This document shows positions 1 through 9,889 of a stretch of DNA of 64,000 nucleotides, one piece after another. The stretch comes from Evernia prunastri. Taxonomy: Eukaryota > Ascomycota > Lecanoromycetes > Lecanorales > Parmeliaceae. Position numbers and translations under genes: made by a program. The stretch is taken from contig NKYR01000076.1 of the NCBI GenBank assembly GCA_003184365.1, positions 124,001-188,000 on the forward strand, written 5' to 3'. The notes under the pieces were generated by a model, which saw only the letters and a list, made by a program, of their open reading frames with translations, did no database searches and was not told the origin of the DNA. How positions within the stretch are numbered: position 1 is the stretch's first letter; the number at the start of each line of letters is the position of its first letter.

Positions 1-941
1 TGTCCACCTTTTCGAGGAACGCTTTCTCGTCAAACACTTCAACCAAACCGTACGTCTATAGATGGTCAGTGGTATACACTGGACTGATTTAATCCAATAC
101 TGACATTAGCAAAGAATGAGTCCACGAGAATCAGTGCGGTCTGTTTCTCAGGCAGCAGATGGGTAAGTTCCGTGTCTGGTGACAATGAAAATGGAGTTTC
201 CAAGATCTTGTGTCGTTCTGGGTCCATAGTAAACGGTGAAGGTCCCACAGTAGTCTCAACGATCATGCGAAGTAGCTGCAAGAAAGAGAGAGTAGAGGCA
301 TCGCCAATGTATATCAATCTTCCCGTGCCATCTTCCAACATACGGGTCATGGTATGATTGTCCGCCTCTTCATCCCCACCACTGGTAGACGCATTATCCG
401 AATGCAATTTGATCGCTGGCTTCAAGTCGGCTGTGTGCGGCAAATAGCCTATGGATCTGGCAGCATCCTTAACCGATGGTGTGCCATCACGGGGTCGGTA
501 TGACTGCGAACCTGGAGGTGCCGCTGGCGGGTAGTTGACCGCTGATGGGTTTCCTCCGCTCTTCGAGGAGCTCGGTCTATCGAAGACGTCGCTTTCTCTG
601 ATGCGTCGTTTGGCTGAAGGCTGGGCAGGGGAAGTTCCATCGTGAGCGTGGTCGGTGGTATTGTAGGTACAAGTGAAGTGTTTCTTGTCGCATGTAGTGC
701 AGGGCTGCCCGCCGTCGCACTGTTCAACTGTTAGCTATGACAGCAACAAAGCGCGTTTGGCGCGCAATTAGATACGAAGGTAGTGGTAGCGATAGCTTCC
801 GTAGGTCATGCTCGGAAGGGCAATGGAAGTGGGCGTTTTGGTGAGAAGGAAGCGACGAGCCTTTTGCTTTCTTCGTTTACAACTGTCACACGCGTTGGCA
901 GTTCGCTGTCTCTTCTCTGGGTCGACTTTGGGCCGAGTCAT
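1..941 (-). CDS. Zn2Cys6 fungal transcription factor, N-terminal part (runs off left edge)
   Basis: Nuclear sequence-specific regulator of the Gal4-type binuclear zinc cluster class. Exons: 941-861, 719-105 and 55-1, with the rest beyond the window. Exon 1 plus exon 2 give six cysteines with spacing C-x2-C-x6-C-x5-C-x2-C-x6-C (CDSCKRRKQK, then CDGGQPCTTC, then DKKHFTC), residues 18-45, preceded by basic residues. This join requires an intron at 720-860 with a GC donor (GCTCGT) and AACAG acceptor. The second intron, 56-104 (49 nt), joins LVDSFFAN to TYGLVEVFDEKAF, which matches the start of the fungal-specific transcription factor domain. The linker is Ser/Pro-rich. Start chosen as the only ATG in frame just before the cluster. 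Target genes cannot be inferred. Confidence 0.88.
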
Positions 942-1012
942 GGCGCGTGGCCGAGGACGTGGATATGGTTGCGCAAGTTATTTTCTTCACAGCACCTGTC
1001 TTTGATCTCCAT
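938..1012 (-). promoter_or_regulatory. Upstream ORF overlapping the transcription-factor start
   Basis: A 24-codon ORF begins at ATG 1012 and stops at 938-940. Its TGA overlaps the zinc-cluster gene's ATG as ATGA, in a different frame. Such termination-reinitiation overlaps often dampen translation of fungal regulators. The overlap is seen directly; the regulatory role is inference and requires the transcript to start upstream of 1012. Confidence 0.4.
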
Positions 1013-1195
1013 CAATTGAGGTGGAGTGGGCCGGCGGGCAAGGTGTGGTGAGGGAGCAGGAATGGTTACTTGAGTAAGTTGAGTAAAATTTGAGAGGATA
1101 TTTACATGGTAAGTGGTACTACTATCGGAAGTAGCGTGGTGATGATGGTGGTGGTGGTGGTGTTGGTTGGGTAAATCGGTAGAGACGGCACTTTA

Positions 1196-1405
1196 CGGCG
1201 GACGATAATTGACACTCCGACAAAACCAAGAGCTCCCGAGGGTCCATCAAAACCCGTCATCCAAAAAAAGAATATGTCTTCAATCTGCGACTTTTAGTCC
1301 TTACTCTCCGTACGAATTACACGAAGAATATAGATTATATTCTTCGAGAGTTTCTTCTTGAAAAGTATTCTTTGGTTTTGTCGGAGTGTCAATTATCGTC
1401 CGCTG
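1196..1405. mobile_element. MITE-like element with 34-bp terminal inverted repeats, TA target duplication
   Basis: The ends 1196-1229 and 1372-1405 are reverse complements over 34 bp with one mismatch (second base). The shared core reads GGACGATAATTGACACTC and continues into CGACAAAACCAA. TA flanks both sides (1194-1195 and 1406-1407). The 142-bp interior has no coding capacity. TA duplication plus long TIRs fit a non-autonomous Tc1/mariner/pogo relative; the superfamily is inferred. Confidence 0.8.
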
Positions 1406-1536
1406 TATACACTTGTTTCCTCGTTTCCCCTTGGTTCCCCTTAATCCTTATGTTGTATAGTTACACAAACTACATCCTAAGCTACCGGTAAGGTACCTTG
1501 GTACTCTTTCACTAAGGTAGGTACTCTGCCCACCTA

Positions 1537-1649
1537 TCCCCTTGTGAGGTATGTAGTAAGTCACACAATACCCCGGATCGTGCCATCAGGGTGCGCTATC
1601 CGGGCAGTCCGGGGGTATGGCGTGACTTACTAGGTACCTCACAAGGGGA
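1537..1649. mobile_element. Short imperfect palindromic element flanked by TA
   Basis: Starting with TCCCCTTGTGAGGTA, the left arm repeats inverted at the right end, followed by the shared blocks TAGTAAGTCAC and ATACCCC, giving about 40 bp of imperfect inverted repeat around a 30-bp centre. TA occurs at 1535-1536 and 1650-1651. No ORF. Likely a tiny foldback MITE; it could also be a hairpin of other origin. Confidence 0.6.
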
Positions 1650-1974
1650 TAAGGCAAAAGGTTAAAGCCAGTTTTCTGCGTCAATTCAACGCTATGCATG
1701 CTTCTCTGCTGCTCCCCAATCCCATCCATCAATAATTATAGTCAAGGTACATCCCTCGTCATCGCCAGTAAAGTGAGATAAGGTAATCAGCTCAAGGTAG
1801 AGGTAGGCTATATGTCCTGAGCAAATCCATATCAACATGGCGTATTTGGCGAAACCAGACTAGCGGCGACAAATTGAAATGGCTACCTATGGAAAACAGT
1901 ATTTCGGTATGATTGTCCGTTTCCACTCTGTCTGCACATCGCCCATCCTACTTCCATCCAACCTTTCTTTCCAA

Positions 1975-2697
1975 TCACATACCCCACAGAATACGAAGCT
2001 GGACATCCACCCCAAGACCTGGGAGGAGAGGGCTGTATCCAAAATCGGTCGAGTAATACATATCATAGGTCCCAGTAAAGCCCCGCGCTGTCATCGCCAG
2101 CATGTTTCTTGCAAAATTCCTCACAAAGGCCCAGGGAATCCCTTGCGGTACACCGCCGTTATACACAATGGTCATTGTCAACTGCAGAGGTCCCATAGTC
2201 ATCACCAAGGCTCCCTGAGGTGGCAGAAAGCACCAAGGAGCGAGCGCCTGGAATAAAATGGAGTTGTAAAAGAATTCGAAAGAATGAGCTGACGCTGCGA
2301 TTGGCACGCTGCCGCTCACGATAACTATCTTTCTGATCCTTAGCGGGTCACCTTGTTCGTCGTCTCGCTTGATTATGGCATTTCCCGGTCCGAGTGGCAT
2401 ATGCTGGCTCGTGTAGCTGCTCTGAGAAGACGGGTGTCGTGGCAGGCTCGCGAGACGCTGGCTGTTATCCGGAGTTGAGGGCTTATCCCTGCGTGGTATG
2501 ACGGAGGCGTATGCCAGGACATCGAGGACAAGAAGTCCGCTGTCGATGAAGACAATCCAAGGAACGCGCATGTTGACGGCCAATGCCTCATGTTGGCGCC
2601 TTTGATTCTTATGAATATTGCATGGTGAAGACGAAATGCCTTGCAAAAATTCCATTGGTGTGAGTGATAACAAGTCGTGTGCCTGCGGCTTTACCAT
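1975..2697 (-). CDS. Uncharacterised protein with hydrophobic segments, 5' end unresolved
   Basis: Frame open from 2859 to the stop at 1975 on the reverse strand, but its first in-frame ATG is at 2697, giving 240 aa. The part upstream of that ATG (codons for VIAFLRVNLAAG and PYSIPNIHRALGGAFL) also looks protein-like, so an upstream exon or a lost start is possible. Visible features: a hydrophobic segment around WIVFIDSGLLVLDVLAY, a Ser/Pro-rich middle, a second hydrophobic stretch, and a C-terminal part with FARNMLAMTARGFTGTYDMY, which resembles uncharacterised fungal membrane proteins. No function recognised. It lies 97-259 bp downstream of the RRM gene on the same strand. Could be a degraded copy. 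Confidence 0.4.
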   Translation of the reverse strand: MVKPQAHDLLSLTPMEFLQGISSSPCNIHKNQRRQHEALAVNMRVPWIVFIDSGLLVLDVLAYASVIPRRDKPSTPDNSQRLASLPRHPSSQSSYTSQHMPLGPGNAIIKRDDEQGDPLRIRKIVIVSGSVPIAASAHSFEFFYNSILFQALAPWCFLPPQGALVMTMGPLQLTMTIVYNGGVPQGIPWAFVRNFARNMLAMTARGFTGTYDMYYSTDFGYSPLLPGLGVDVQLRILWGM

Positions 2698-2955
2698 GAG
2701 GAAGGCCCCACCCAGTGCTCTGTGGATGTTCGGAATGCTATAAGGTAGCGGATGATCATCTGGCGATCCTGCGGCCAAATTCACCCGCAAAAAGGCGATC
2801 ACCAAGCGCGTATCGGTGAATTGGATGAAACGAAATAGACGACACCTCTGAGCTGACAATCAAATTTGAGTTGTCTGACATGCGGCATTTTTGGCGTGGG
2901 TGGCCACCTGGCCAAGGCTACTTGCGTGAATCTGAAAACGGTTTCGAGCAACCAG

Positions 2956-4069
2956 CTAAGGGCCATTGTCCCCAGAAAACGCCAGCTGCTCCTGGTCATA
3001 TGCCTCTCTTTCGCCAGGTTTCCGAGAGTCTGGGCGGTTTGAAGGCTGGACTCGGATTTTGACGCCCCAAGCCTGGCTGCCATTCGTTGCTTTCGCGGCA
3101 CGATCCGCCTCCTCGGCGGTACGGAAATCAACGAAAAGGTAGCGATGATTCCAAGCGCTTGGGTCACCGAAAGCTGGTTTTTGTGGGATAATGACCTTAC
3201 TAACAGCCTCCCTTAGAAAGTGTGAGTGGTACGTAAATTGGAGAAATCGTAAGCGCAAAGGGCAATACGCACACGCTGTATCCCTTGAAAAGCTCACGGA
3301 CGTCGGCGTTAACTGTATGGTGGTCTGGCATCCGGGGCAGTCCTCCGACGAATAATCGTCGACCTTGCTCACTGTATCCTTTCCAATGGTTCGGAGCATC
3401 GGTCCGAGTCCAGCGATCGAACACAGGCTTCTGGTTTTCCGATGTGTTACGCGTACGCTGCTCCAATTCGTCGCGTGGGCGCTTATTCCTCGACCGAGCA
3501 ATACCAGGTCCCACTTTCACCGGACGGCCGAGGCATTCCTTGCCATTCAATTCCAGCATGGCTCGGTCGGCCTGTTCCTGGGTCGCAAGCTCCACAAAGC
3601 AGTATGATGGATTTCTTCCGGTATAAGGATCGATGGACATATTAATGTGTTCTCTGTCGTAGGTTAATGTATGGACATCTTTAATGACCCGTATGAAGAC
3701 TAACAATTGGTAACCGCCTTCTGCAAACAATATTTCGACATCTTTGGTCTTGGCAATGTAAGGCATGTTGCCTACATAGAGCCGCCTGCCTTCAGCGATG
3801 GCTTGCAGCCTAGCAGGGTCATCCTCCCCTCTCAATGTGTCTCTATTAACAGGTCCATTGTGCTCACTCCCATTCTTGTGCTTGCTCTTGCTCCAGATAT
3901 CACGTTGTTGGATATAATCTGGCTTGGAAGGCGGGCCTAGTGTCCGTGTTGCAGCGTTATTGCCAGTCGTTGGTGGTGCGTCGACTCTGTTACGCCAATT
4001 GGAGGAAAGTTCGGAGCGGCTTGCTGTTCGATTGACGCTCTGCTGAGCGGCATCTGAGAACGTAGGCAT
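2956..4069 (-). CDS. Two-RRM RNA-binding protein
   Basis: Predicted 329-aa RNA-binding protein with two RRM domains. Exons 4069-3705, 3653-3273 and 3199-2956; introns 3654-3704 (51 nt, a multiple of three with no stop in frame) and 3200-3272 (73 nt). RRM1 has RNP2 RLYVGNMPY and RNP1-like NPSYCFVEL; RRM2 has RLFVGGLP and RYLFVDFRT. Between them lies a basic linker. The second intron splits RRM2, joining FKGYSV to KVIIPQKPAF. The start is the first ATG in frame (MPTFSDAAQQ); upstream codons lack ATG. The layout resembles fungal Rnp24-type nuclear proteins, but that name is not certain. Retaining the 51-nt intron would insert 17 residues into RRM1. Confidence 0.88.
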
Positions 4070-7000
4070 GCGAGATAGGAGTAGCAATGTATCGAATGAC
4101 TCAATCACTCAGCTGTCTGGCCTAATGCAGGCACAAGTTAGTCGGGTTCCGGTACCAGCCCTCTTGTTGAATGCCAAGCCCGAGTCCACGGACCCATGGG
4201 TGTGGAAGAACGATAATCCGATTGGCTACAAATAGTAAGGTGCATGCAACTATTGAATATAAAGTAGGGCTAGGGTAATTCTGCAATCATCGGTTACCTA
4301 CCTAGCGTGGAATCGAATGTAGTAGTGTGGACATCTGTTATTGAGCATGGTAAGAATCCTATGTAGGAGGAGATCGCCATATTTGTACTCCTCAGGTGCA
4401 GAGATCTTCCCCTTGCAACTCCACATAACATGGTGCGATTCAATGGGCCGTTCTCCTCGCAAACTTTCTCGGTGGACTAATTACTCCATGACATGCTCAA
4501 GCCACTAAATTTCCAACAACCAAGGTACCGAGGCTATGTGTGCGACGGTAAGGCAATTACCAAGATTCTAACAAACCTGAAGCTCTGCAAGTCGAGCACC
4601 GTCGTTCAATTGGGAAGCAAGTCGCAGTTCATCTGAACTCAGGCTTGTGCACTTCTTATTCTGAGTCGTCGTCTGCATCGTCACTCGCAATCACATCCCT
4701 CTTGTAGAATCCTCGTACTGCCAACGAATACACGGGGCTGCCTCCTTGAGCATTAGTCGTCCTACCGGTTTTATCTCCTCCACGAGAGCCTTCCTCTCCT
4801 TAAACAACAACTATTGTCCGTTCTGCCCTCAGTACTAGAGCCATGTTCTACTACTACCTCAAGCTCCCAGGGATCGCGAAACCCATCAACAATGCTCCAA
4901 CGACCACCTCGTTGCGCACGGGCTAACCTCCCGCTCTGGCTCAAGCATGTCCACCGCACGTCTGGTATTCCCCTCGAGCTTCACGAGTCCCTTCTCCAGC
5001 GCACGCTAGCCCCAAGGCCTTGGCCGGAAACGATATGGCTGTTGGTGTGCTGCTTGCGTGAGGAATTGATCCGTGGATGCCGCGTTTGTGAACAGTTCTG
5101 GCGTAGGAGGGCGCTGCGAGATACTTAAGCCATTTGTTGAGGTTTGCGGTGGGGTTTTGGGACTGCATCTTCTAATCCTTGATGCCAGTTGTTTCTGGTA
5201 GGAACGAGTATGTTACTGGCAGGGTACTTTCGAGCACAAGGTCTCTTTTAACTCTGGGAAGACTTGGAGAGCGTCCTCTTCGTACTTTCTTGCCTTCTAT
5301 TTCTTCACGTTGATGGCATGACGCGACAAAAGCTTGCCTTTAGGACCTGATATTGTCGTGGTGTAGCTACATAGTCAGAAACTTAGTCTTGTTGGCTCCC
5401 ATTATTGTGGCTAAATCCGTTGATGGGGTTGGAAAGGGATCTCTGAGATCTCTCGCCCGTGATTATATTGCACTTGTGTCTGCCATCTTACACACGAATT
5501 ACCCACAGTATCACCCTGTTTGCATTCCTAGTCATATGAAATTGAAAAGCAATAGTCAAGAATGCACGGCGTTCTATTCAAAAGGTGCATAGGAAACATT
5601 GCACTAACTATCACAAAAGATAGACGACGGTCCCTTCTCGCGCGAGCAAGGTACCAAGGCAAGACTTAGAAGAATTGACAAATTTGATCATGCCAGCTTT
5701 TTGCTCCAATCACACCTTCCAGCGTTGTGCCTCCCAGCTCAGTTGTACTAATTGTATAGTACACGTCAATTCTGGTACATAAACGGCGGGCCCAGGCGTG
5801 GTTGGTGGGCCTTTGAGCCGCGATTTGCAAGCTTGACGGAGAAGACTCTATATCGATGTGTCTGAAAGTTGGTAGCTCGACCGAAATTGCTCCTTGTTGC
5901 AATAGAACCTAGTGTAGAAAATTGCTACTCGAGCTTCTGTAGTCCTTCGCCTTATCGTTTTCCTCCTGCCGCGGTGCATTTCTCGAGGAAGGTGCTCTTT
6001 CCTTCCCTTTTTGAGTCCCCTCGGAAAACAGGCAAGTAGACCTCTTCCCAAGCAGTACAAATATCCCCCCCGTTTCATTCATCCATTCTTTCTTTTACAT
6101 CTTCCTGCACTTCTCTACAAAATTCTTCGAGCCATTTCAATTTGGCTTGTTTTGTTCGTTCTACCCTCTTTCTTCGTCTTGTGGTACGCCTTCATCTGCC
6201 ATTTGTTGACTTGCAGTGACTGACAATGACTATGGCCTTCAAAAGGCGTACCGTGAGGTTGTTCTTCCATCACACACCTTCCACCCACAGAAACCATGCC
6301 CAGCATACACATCTCAGCAGCATACCCACTTCACAGCAATCATGAACCAACTTGCCCGCATGCTGTCGGTCGCCAGCAACACATGTGCTCCTGGTCGCCA
6401 ATTACACAGGTCGTCGGGGTTGCCAGCAACACACATGCTCCTGATCACCAGTTGTACACATCCGAGCTCGCCAATAACGCAGCTGTTGCCCCTACACACA
6501 CATCCTCAGCAGTCCGCCAGCGCCAGCATGATCCGCTCGTGCACGCTGCGGACTCGCGCTGTCGAGCTTGTCCCCACGGTAAGCGTTTGACCTAGGAAAT
6601 CTCCACTTCACTCGGACTGATCACCACTGGGTAGCTCATGCATCATAATAAATTGAAAACATTCTGAGATGGATGTAAAACCAAGGTAGGGTGGCAATGT
6701 TCTCTTTGAACCTGGAGTCTGGTTTGAGTCCCTTCGTGCGGCCAGCGGGGGATGTTGAGTTCGATTCTCATACAAAGCGGAAAAGTGGCTTGTCTAGATC
6801 CAAGTGGTTTCCGAAAGGTGTGATTCATACTACTCAGCGATGGCAAGCTGACGTCCCTTTTTTTTACGGATTTCCGCTTTAGATACCGCTTCCCGCGCAA
6901 GACGCCTCGTTTTCATACCTCAGTCCAGGATGCCTTGTGCTACCAGTGGATCTCTTCTCTGGCCGAAGTCTTGGTGTCAACGTGCAAATTCGCGGACCAT

Positions 7001-7259
7001 GCCTGCTAATACTTGGTGGAGCATTCTTACTTTCGATGTCGACAAGTATCTGGTGGCCAGGCCTGGCAAAAGTTGTTATTCGTGTAGTGAGTCTGTTTGA
7101 GTAGGCGAGCTTTCACCGAGAGCGAATTGGGCATCACCTCAGCTTAGAAAATTAGCGATTGACACTGTCAAATCTCATCTGTGATATGCGCACTTGCGCC
7201 GTATGGGGGTGTTTTTAGTTGGGAAAGACGCAATAGAAGCTGCAAGACCTCTCAGAGTT
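4070..7259. other. Gene-poor stretch
   Basis: No gene I can support. Short open frames around 4771-5168 have Arg/Ser-rich translations without motifs. A 50-bp tandem duplication lies at 6371-6470. Between 6900 and 7259 is the downstream region of the RNase H gene. Possibly contains decayed sequence, but no domain is readable. Confidence 0.5.
6371..6470. repeat. Two diverged 50-bp tandem copies
   Basis: Copies 6371-6420 and 6421-6470 share GCCAGCAACACA and GCTCCTG followed by similar spacing (CGCCAATT against CACCAGTT). Identity is partial, so the duplication is old. No coding role seen. Confidence 0.6.
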
Positions 7260-8384
7260 CTACTTGACAGGGCGTCGCGCCTTTTTAGACACAAGATCTG
7301 CCAGCTCATTGCCAGGTATATTTCTGTGCCCAGGAACCCAATGGAGATGAACGTCCACCCCAAGTTGTTGAAGCTCAATCGATTGGGCGATGATTTTTTG
7401 CACAACCTTCCCGCCATCAGGATCACCACTGCCAATTCTTCGAAGCGCCTCTTGGCAATCTGAGTAGACCACCGCGACTGAGCAGGGATCCTGTGGTTCC
7501 GCATTTGTACGGTCGACATGGGCCTTCTCTAAGGTAATCTGCAATGCTTGCCAGATGGCCCATGCTTCAGCGTCCGTTTGATCTAGCGTTTCGCTTATGC
7601 GGTAGCCTCTAGCAGTCCATAGCGAGGCCCAATACTGCCGATGTGTTTTTTGCACCACTGCGATACCTGTCAATTCATCCTGGCGCGATACGGCTGCGTC
7701 AACGTGAAAAGAATGGCGGCCTGGCTCTGTTCGCACCGTCCCCTCCTTGGCGTGCTCGGAAAGAGCCTGGTTCATAGCGCTAAGTCGATCTTGGATCGTA
7801 ATCAGGCCGGCGAAGGCCCCATTATTGGCGGTCTTAGTCTTTGCGCCTATCCCAGTGTTCTTCGAGACGATAAGTTGCTCGCACTCGCTGTCCTCCTCAT
7901 CACAGTCGTTGCGAATATCAATGGTCTGGAACACTTCCAGAGACATCGCCGTTTTCTTCGCTCTCTTCAGCTCACGCTTGATGCAGGCTTCTTCGCGGAG
8001 GGCGGTCTCGAATTCCTTCATGTGTTCCCGTTCGAATCGTCGCTGCGCGCGGGCGACTATCTCTGACGTAGTCATGCGAGCTTCGCGGCGCAAGAGCCGT
8101 TTTGCGAACAAACGTTTGCTCTTTTCGTCGGTGCGTGCCCTTTGAACGGGGGCCATCGGAACTAGATACCGGGAGAGATGTGACGGATAAATTGAAGGGG
8201 GAGAAGGGGGTGCGGAGAGGACGAATTCGACGGAGGAGCATGAGTGTTGGGATGATGACCGTCTACTTGAGGTGACATCACTCTTCGCTCTTTTGCTAGG
8301 ACTGTCTATAATGTCGTCTGCTTTGCGCTTGGTACAGTTTCCTGCAGCTTTCGAGGGGCCCATGGCATGGTTCATGTGATCCAT
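7260..8384 (-). CDS. Stand-alone RNase H type-1 domain protein
   Basis: Intronless 374-aa protein. Residues 1-220 are basic and low-complexity, with a possible nuclear signal (KRKADD, SPSKRAK) and a charged helical stretch (110-145). Residues 223-370 form an RNase H fold: first Asp in FHVDAAVS (D229), Glu in DAEAWAIWQAL (E273), Asp in VVYSDCQEAL (D309), and HWVPGHRNIPGNELAD with H353 and D363. The full catalytic D-E-D-D set plus the His is therefore present, so it should cleave RNA in RNA-DNA hybrids if folded. No reverse transcriptase or endonuclease domain lies nearby in frame. The domain resembles the RNase H of non-LTR retroelements; a domesticated retroelement fragment is the likeliest origin. 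Cellular RNH1 is less likely, since no hybrid-binding domain is visible at the N-terminus. Confidence 0.8.
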   Translation of the reverse strand: MDHMNHAMGPSKAAGNCTKRKADDIIDSPSKRAKSDVTSSRRSSSQHSCSSVEFVLSAPPSPPSIYPSHLSRYLVPMAPVQRARTDEKSKRLFAKRLLRREARMTTSEIVARAQRRFEREHMKEFETALREEACIKRELKRAKKTAMSLEVFQTIDIRNDCDEEDSECEQLIVSKNTGIGAKTKTANNGAFAGLITIQDRLSAMNQALSEHAKEGTVRTEPGRHSFHVDAAVSRQDELTGIAVVQKTHRQYWASLWTARGYRISETLDQTDAEAWAIWQALQITLEKAHVDRTNAEPQDPCSVAVVYSDCQEALRRIGSGDPDGGKVVQKIIAQSIELQQLGVDVHLHWVPGHRNIPGNELADLVSKKARRPVK

Positions 8385-9220
8385 GCTACTTGAACGTATT
8401 GATGGGTACTGTAAAGGGGTGGAAGCTATTTCGGAATGAGAATGATTTTCGTGAGCTTGGCGAGGTCGATGATATCGTGCAGAAGTGGAGCAATGGAAAG
8501 TATTTTAAAATGAGAAATCTGAGTTTATCGTTCAAATAATGCACATTTAGTGGTGAAACGAGAGAAATACTTCCGGTGGAGATCTGATACTAATACACAG
8601 CTCAAACGTGCTCATTATGCTGCATTATTCTTGCGAAAATAGGTGCGTGCCCTTGCTATGCTCAAAAACCCCAACCCCTTCCGCAAATTGAGGGTAACCA
8701 AATTCAGCTGTGGTGGGTGTACGAGTGATACTGACATAAGTGATGGGTTCGTAAGATGAGTTGTAGGAGCATAGGATGGTACGGGTGGTGTATCTTGCGT
8801 ATAGCGGCATACCAAGGTCGCTTGGCCACCGTCTCTGCCAGCCATATAGATTCGTATGTTAAATAGGATCTCCTCTACACTAAGGTCACTAGGGGAGGTT
8901 TGCAGTACATGCTCCCGGTATCGTATTGACAGCGTTTTGATCAGGTAAAATTGCCGGAGTCAGCCAGAATTACCCAAAATCGCACCTTCATCAGACTCAA
9001 CCTTCTCTCATGGGAAAGGTGTTGGAGCGGGATCTTGTCATTTTTGAGTAACGAAAAGCGGTCTGGCCTTTCGGTCCGTCGCTGAGACATTCGCATGCCT
9101 GATGATCAAGTGTCATGTGTCGCTTAACGATATCGGAGTTAGAATAGCTCTGTTTTGGATCAACCTCGAGCCGTGAAAGATGTCCCGGAAGTTGTTCACT
9201 CCCGCCACTTGTCTTGCAAC
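8385..9220. other. Intergenic, no gene seen
   Basis: AT-richer than its neighbours. A small frame at 8615-8845 has no recognisable content. Nothing supported beyond the upstream region of the RNase H gene. Confidence 0.5.
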
Positions 9221-9889
9221 TCAGACTACAGTATGAGTCAGGAAGAAATGGCTCAGAAAACCACAATTCTGAATAAGGCGCATGTACGAGACTATATCGA
9301 CCAGCAGTCCATATATGCATTTACACTCCTCGACCTCCACGCTCGTGTATCTCGTCCAGGAACACTGCTCCTGATGATGACGCTGCTCCCAGTCTCTATC
9401 AGAGGCAGTCTCTGCTTGGTGGAAGAGTTGAGCGTAGAGTTGGAAGTAAAGTAGTGCGCGTCGAATTCGTAGGTCTTCGCCTGCAGACAGAGGCATATGC
9501 TTTGCCAAAGGAAAGTTTGCCAGCCAGAGGGCGGTGCCAAAATGGACGAAGAAGTCAACTATTTCTGTCAAGCCCGCGAGCCTTATAGCGGCCAGATAGG
9601 AAGGCGACATCAACGAGACAATGCCTGACCCAAGGTTCTCAATCAGATCTTCCGTGAGGATTGTCAGTTCCAATTTATCCGGCAGTCGCTCTTCTCTTTG
9701 GAGCACTGTGTAGGCGTAAGAGAGCGTTTCTTCGGACCAGGCATCATTGATTAAAATTGGCACCAATCTGGCGAGTCGCCGTTCTAGCGTACATCTAAGG
9801 AGGCCAGGTTACGCTTCAACGATCTTGCTGATTGTTCTTAGCTCGTCAACTTGCTCAAAGGTCAACGGCACGATGTCCAGTGGTGGAGC
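9221..9889 (-). pseudogene. Degenerate F-box-type hypothetical protein gene
   Basis: The frame from 9889 down to the stop at 9221 encodes a typical fungal F-box-companion C-terminal region: LTFEQVDELRTISKIVEA, then TAA at 9809-9811, then without frame change PGLLRCTLERRLARLVPIL, through LRIRRALLYFQLYAQLFHQ and TRYTSVEVEECKCIYGLL. The family pattern (regulatory-like helical repeats, no known catalysis) is one I recall from Dothideomycete hypothetical proteins. The in-frame TAA could be a former CAA changed by C-to-T in a CpA context, as repeat-induced point mutation does. No ATG or F-box remains upstream: another in-frame stop lies at 9890-9892. An unrecognised intron could rescue the upstream part, but only 26 bp separate possible GT and AG sites around the TAA. 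Confidence 0.6.

Larger units (their letters stand above)
1013..1974. other. Intergenic, two inverted-repeat elements
   Basis: No gene supported. Contains a GGT/GTG microsatellite near 1147-1165, the 210-bp inverted-repeat element at 1196-1405 and the 113-bp one at 1537-1649. The remainder is unique sequence without long open frames of coding character. Confidence 0.6.
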
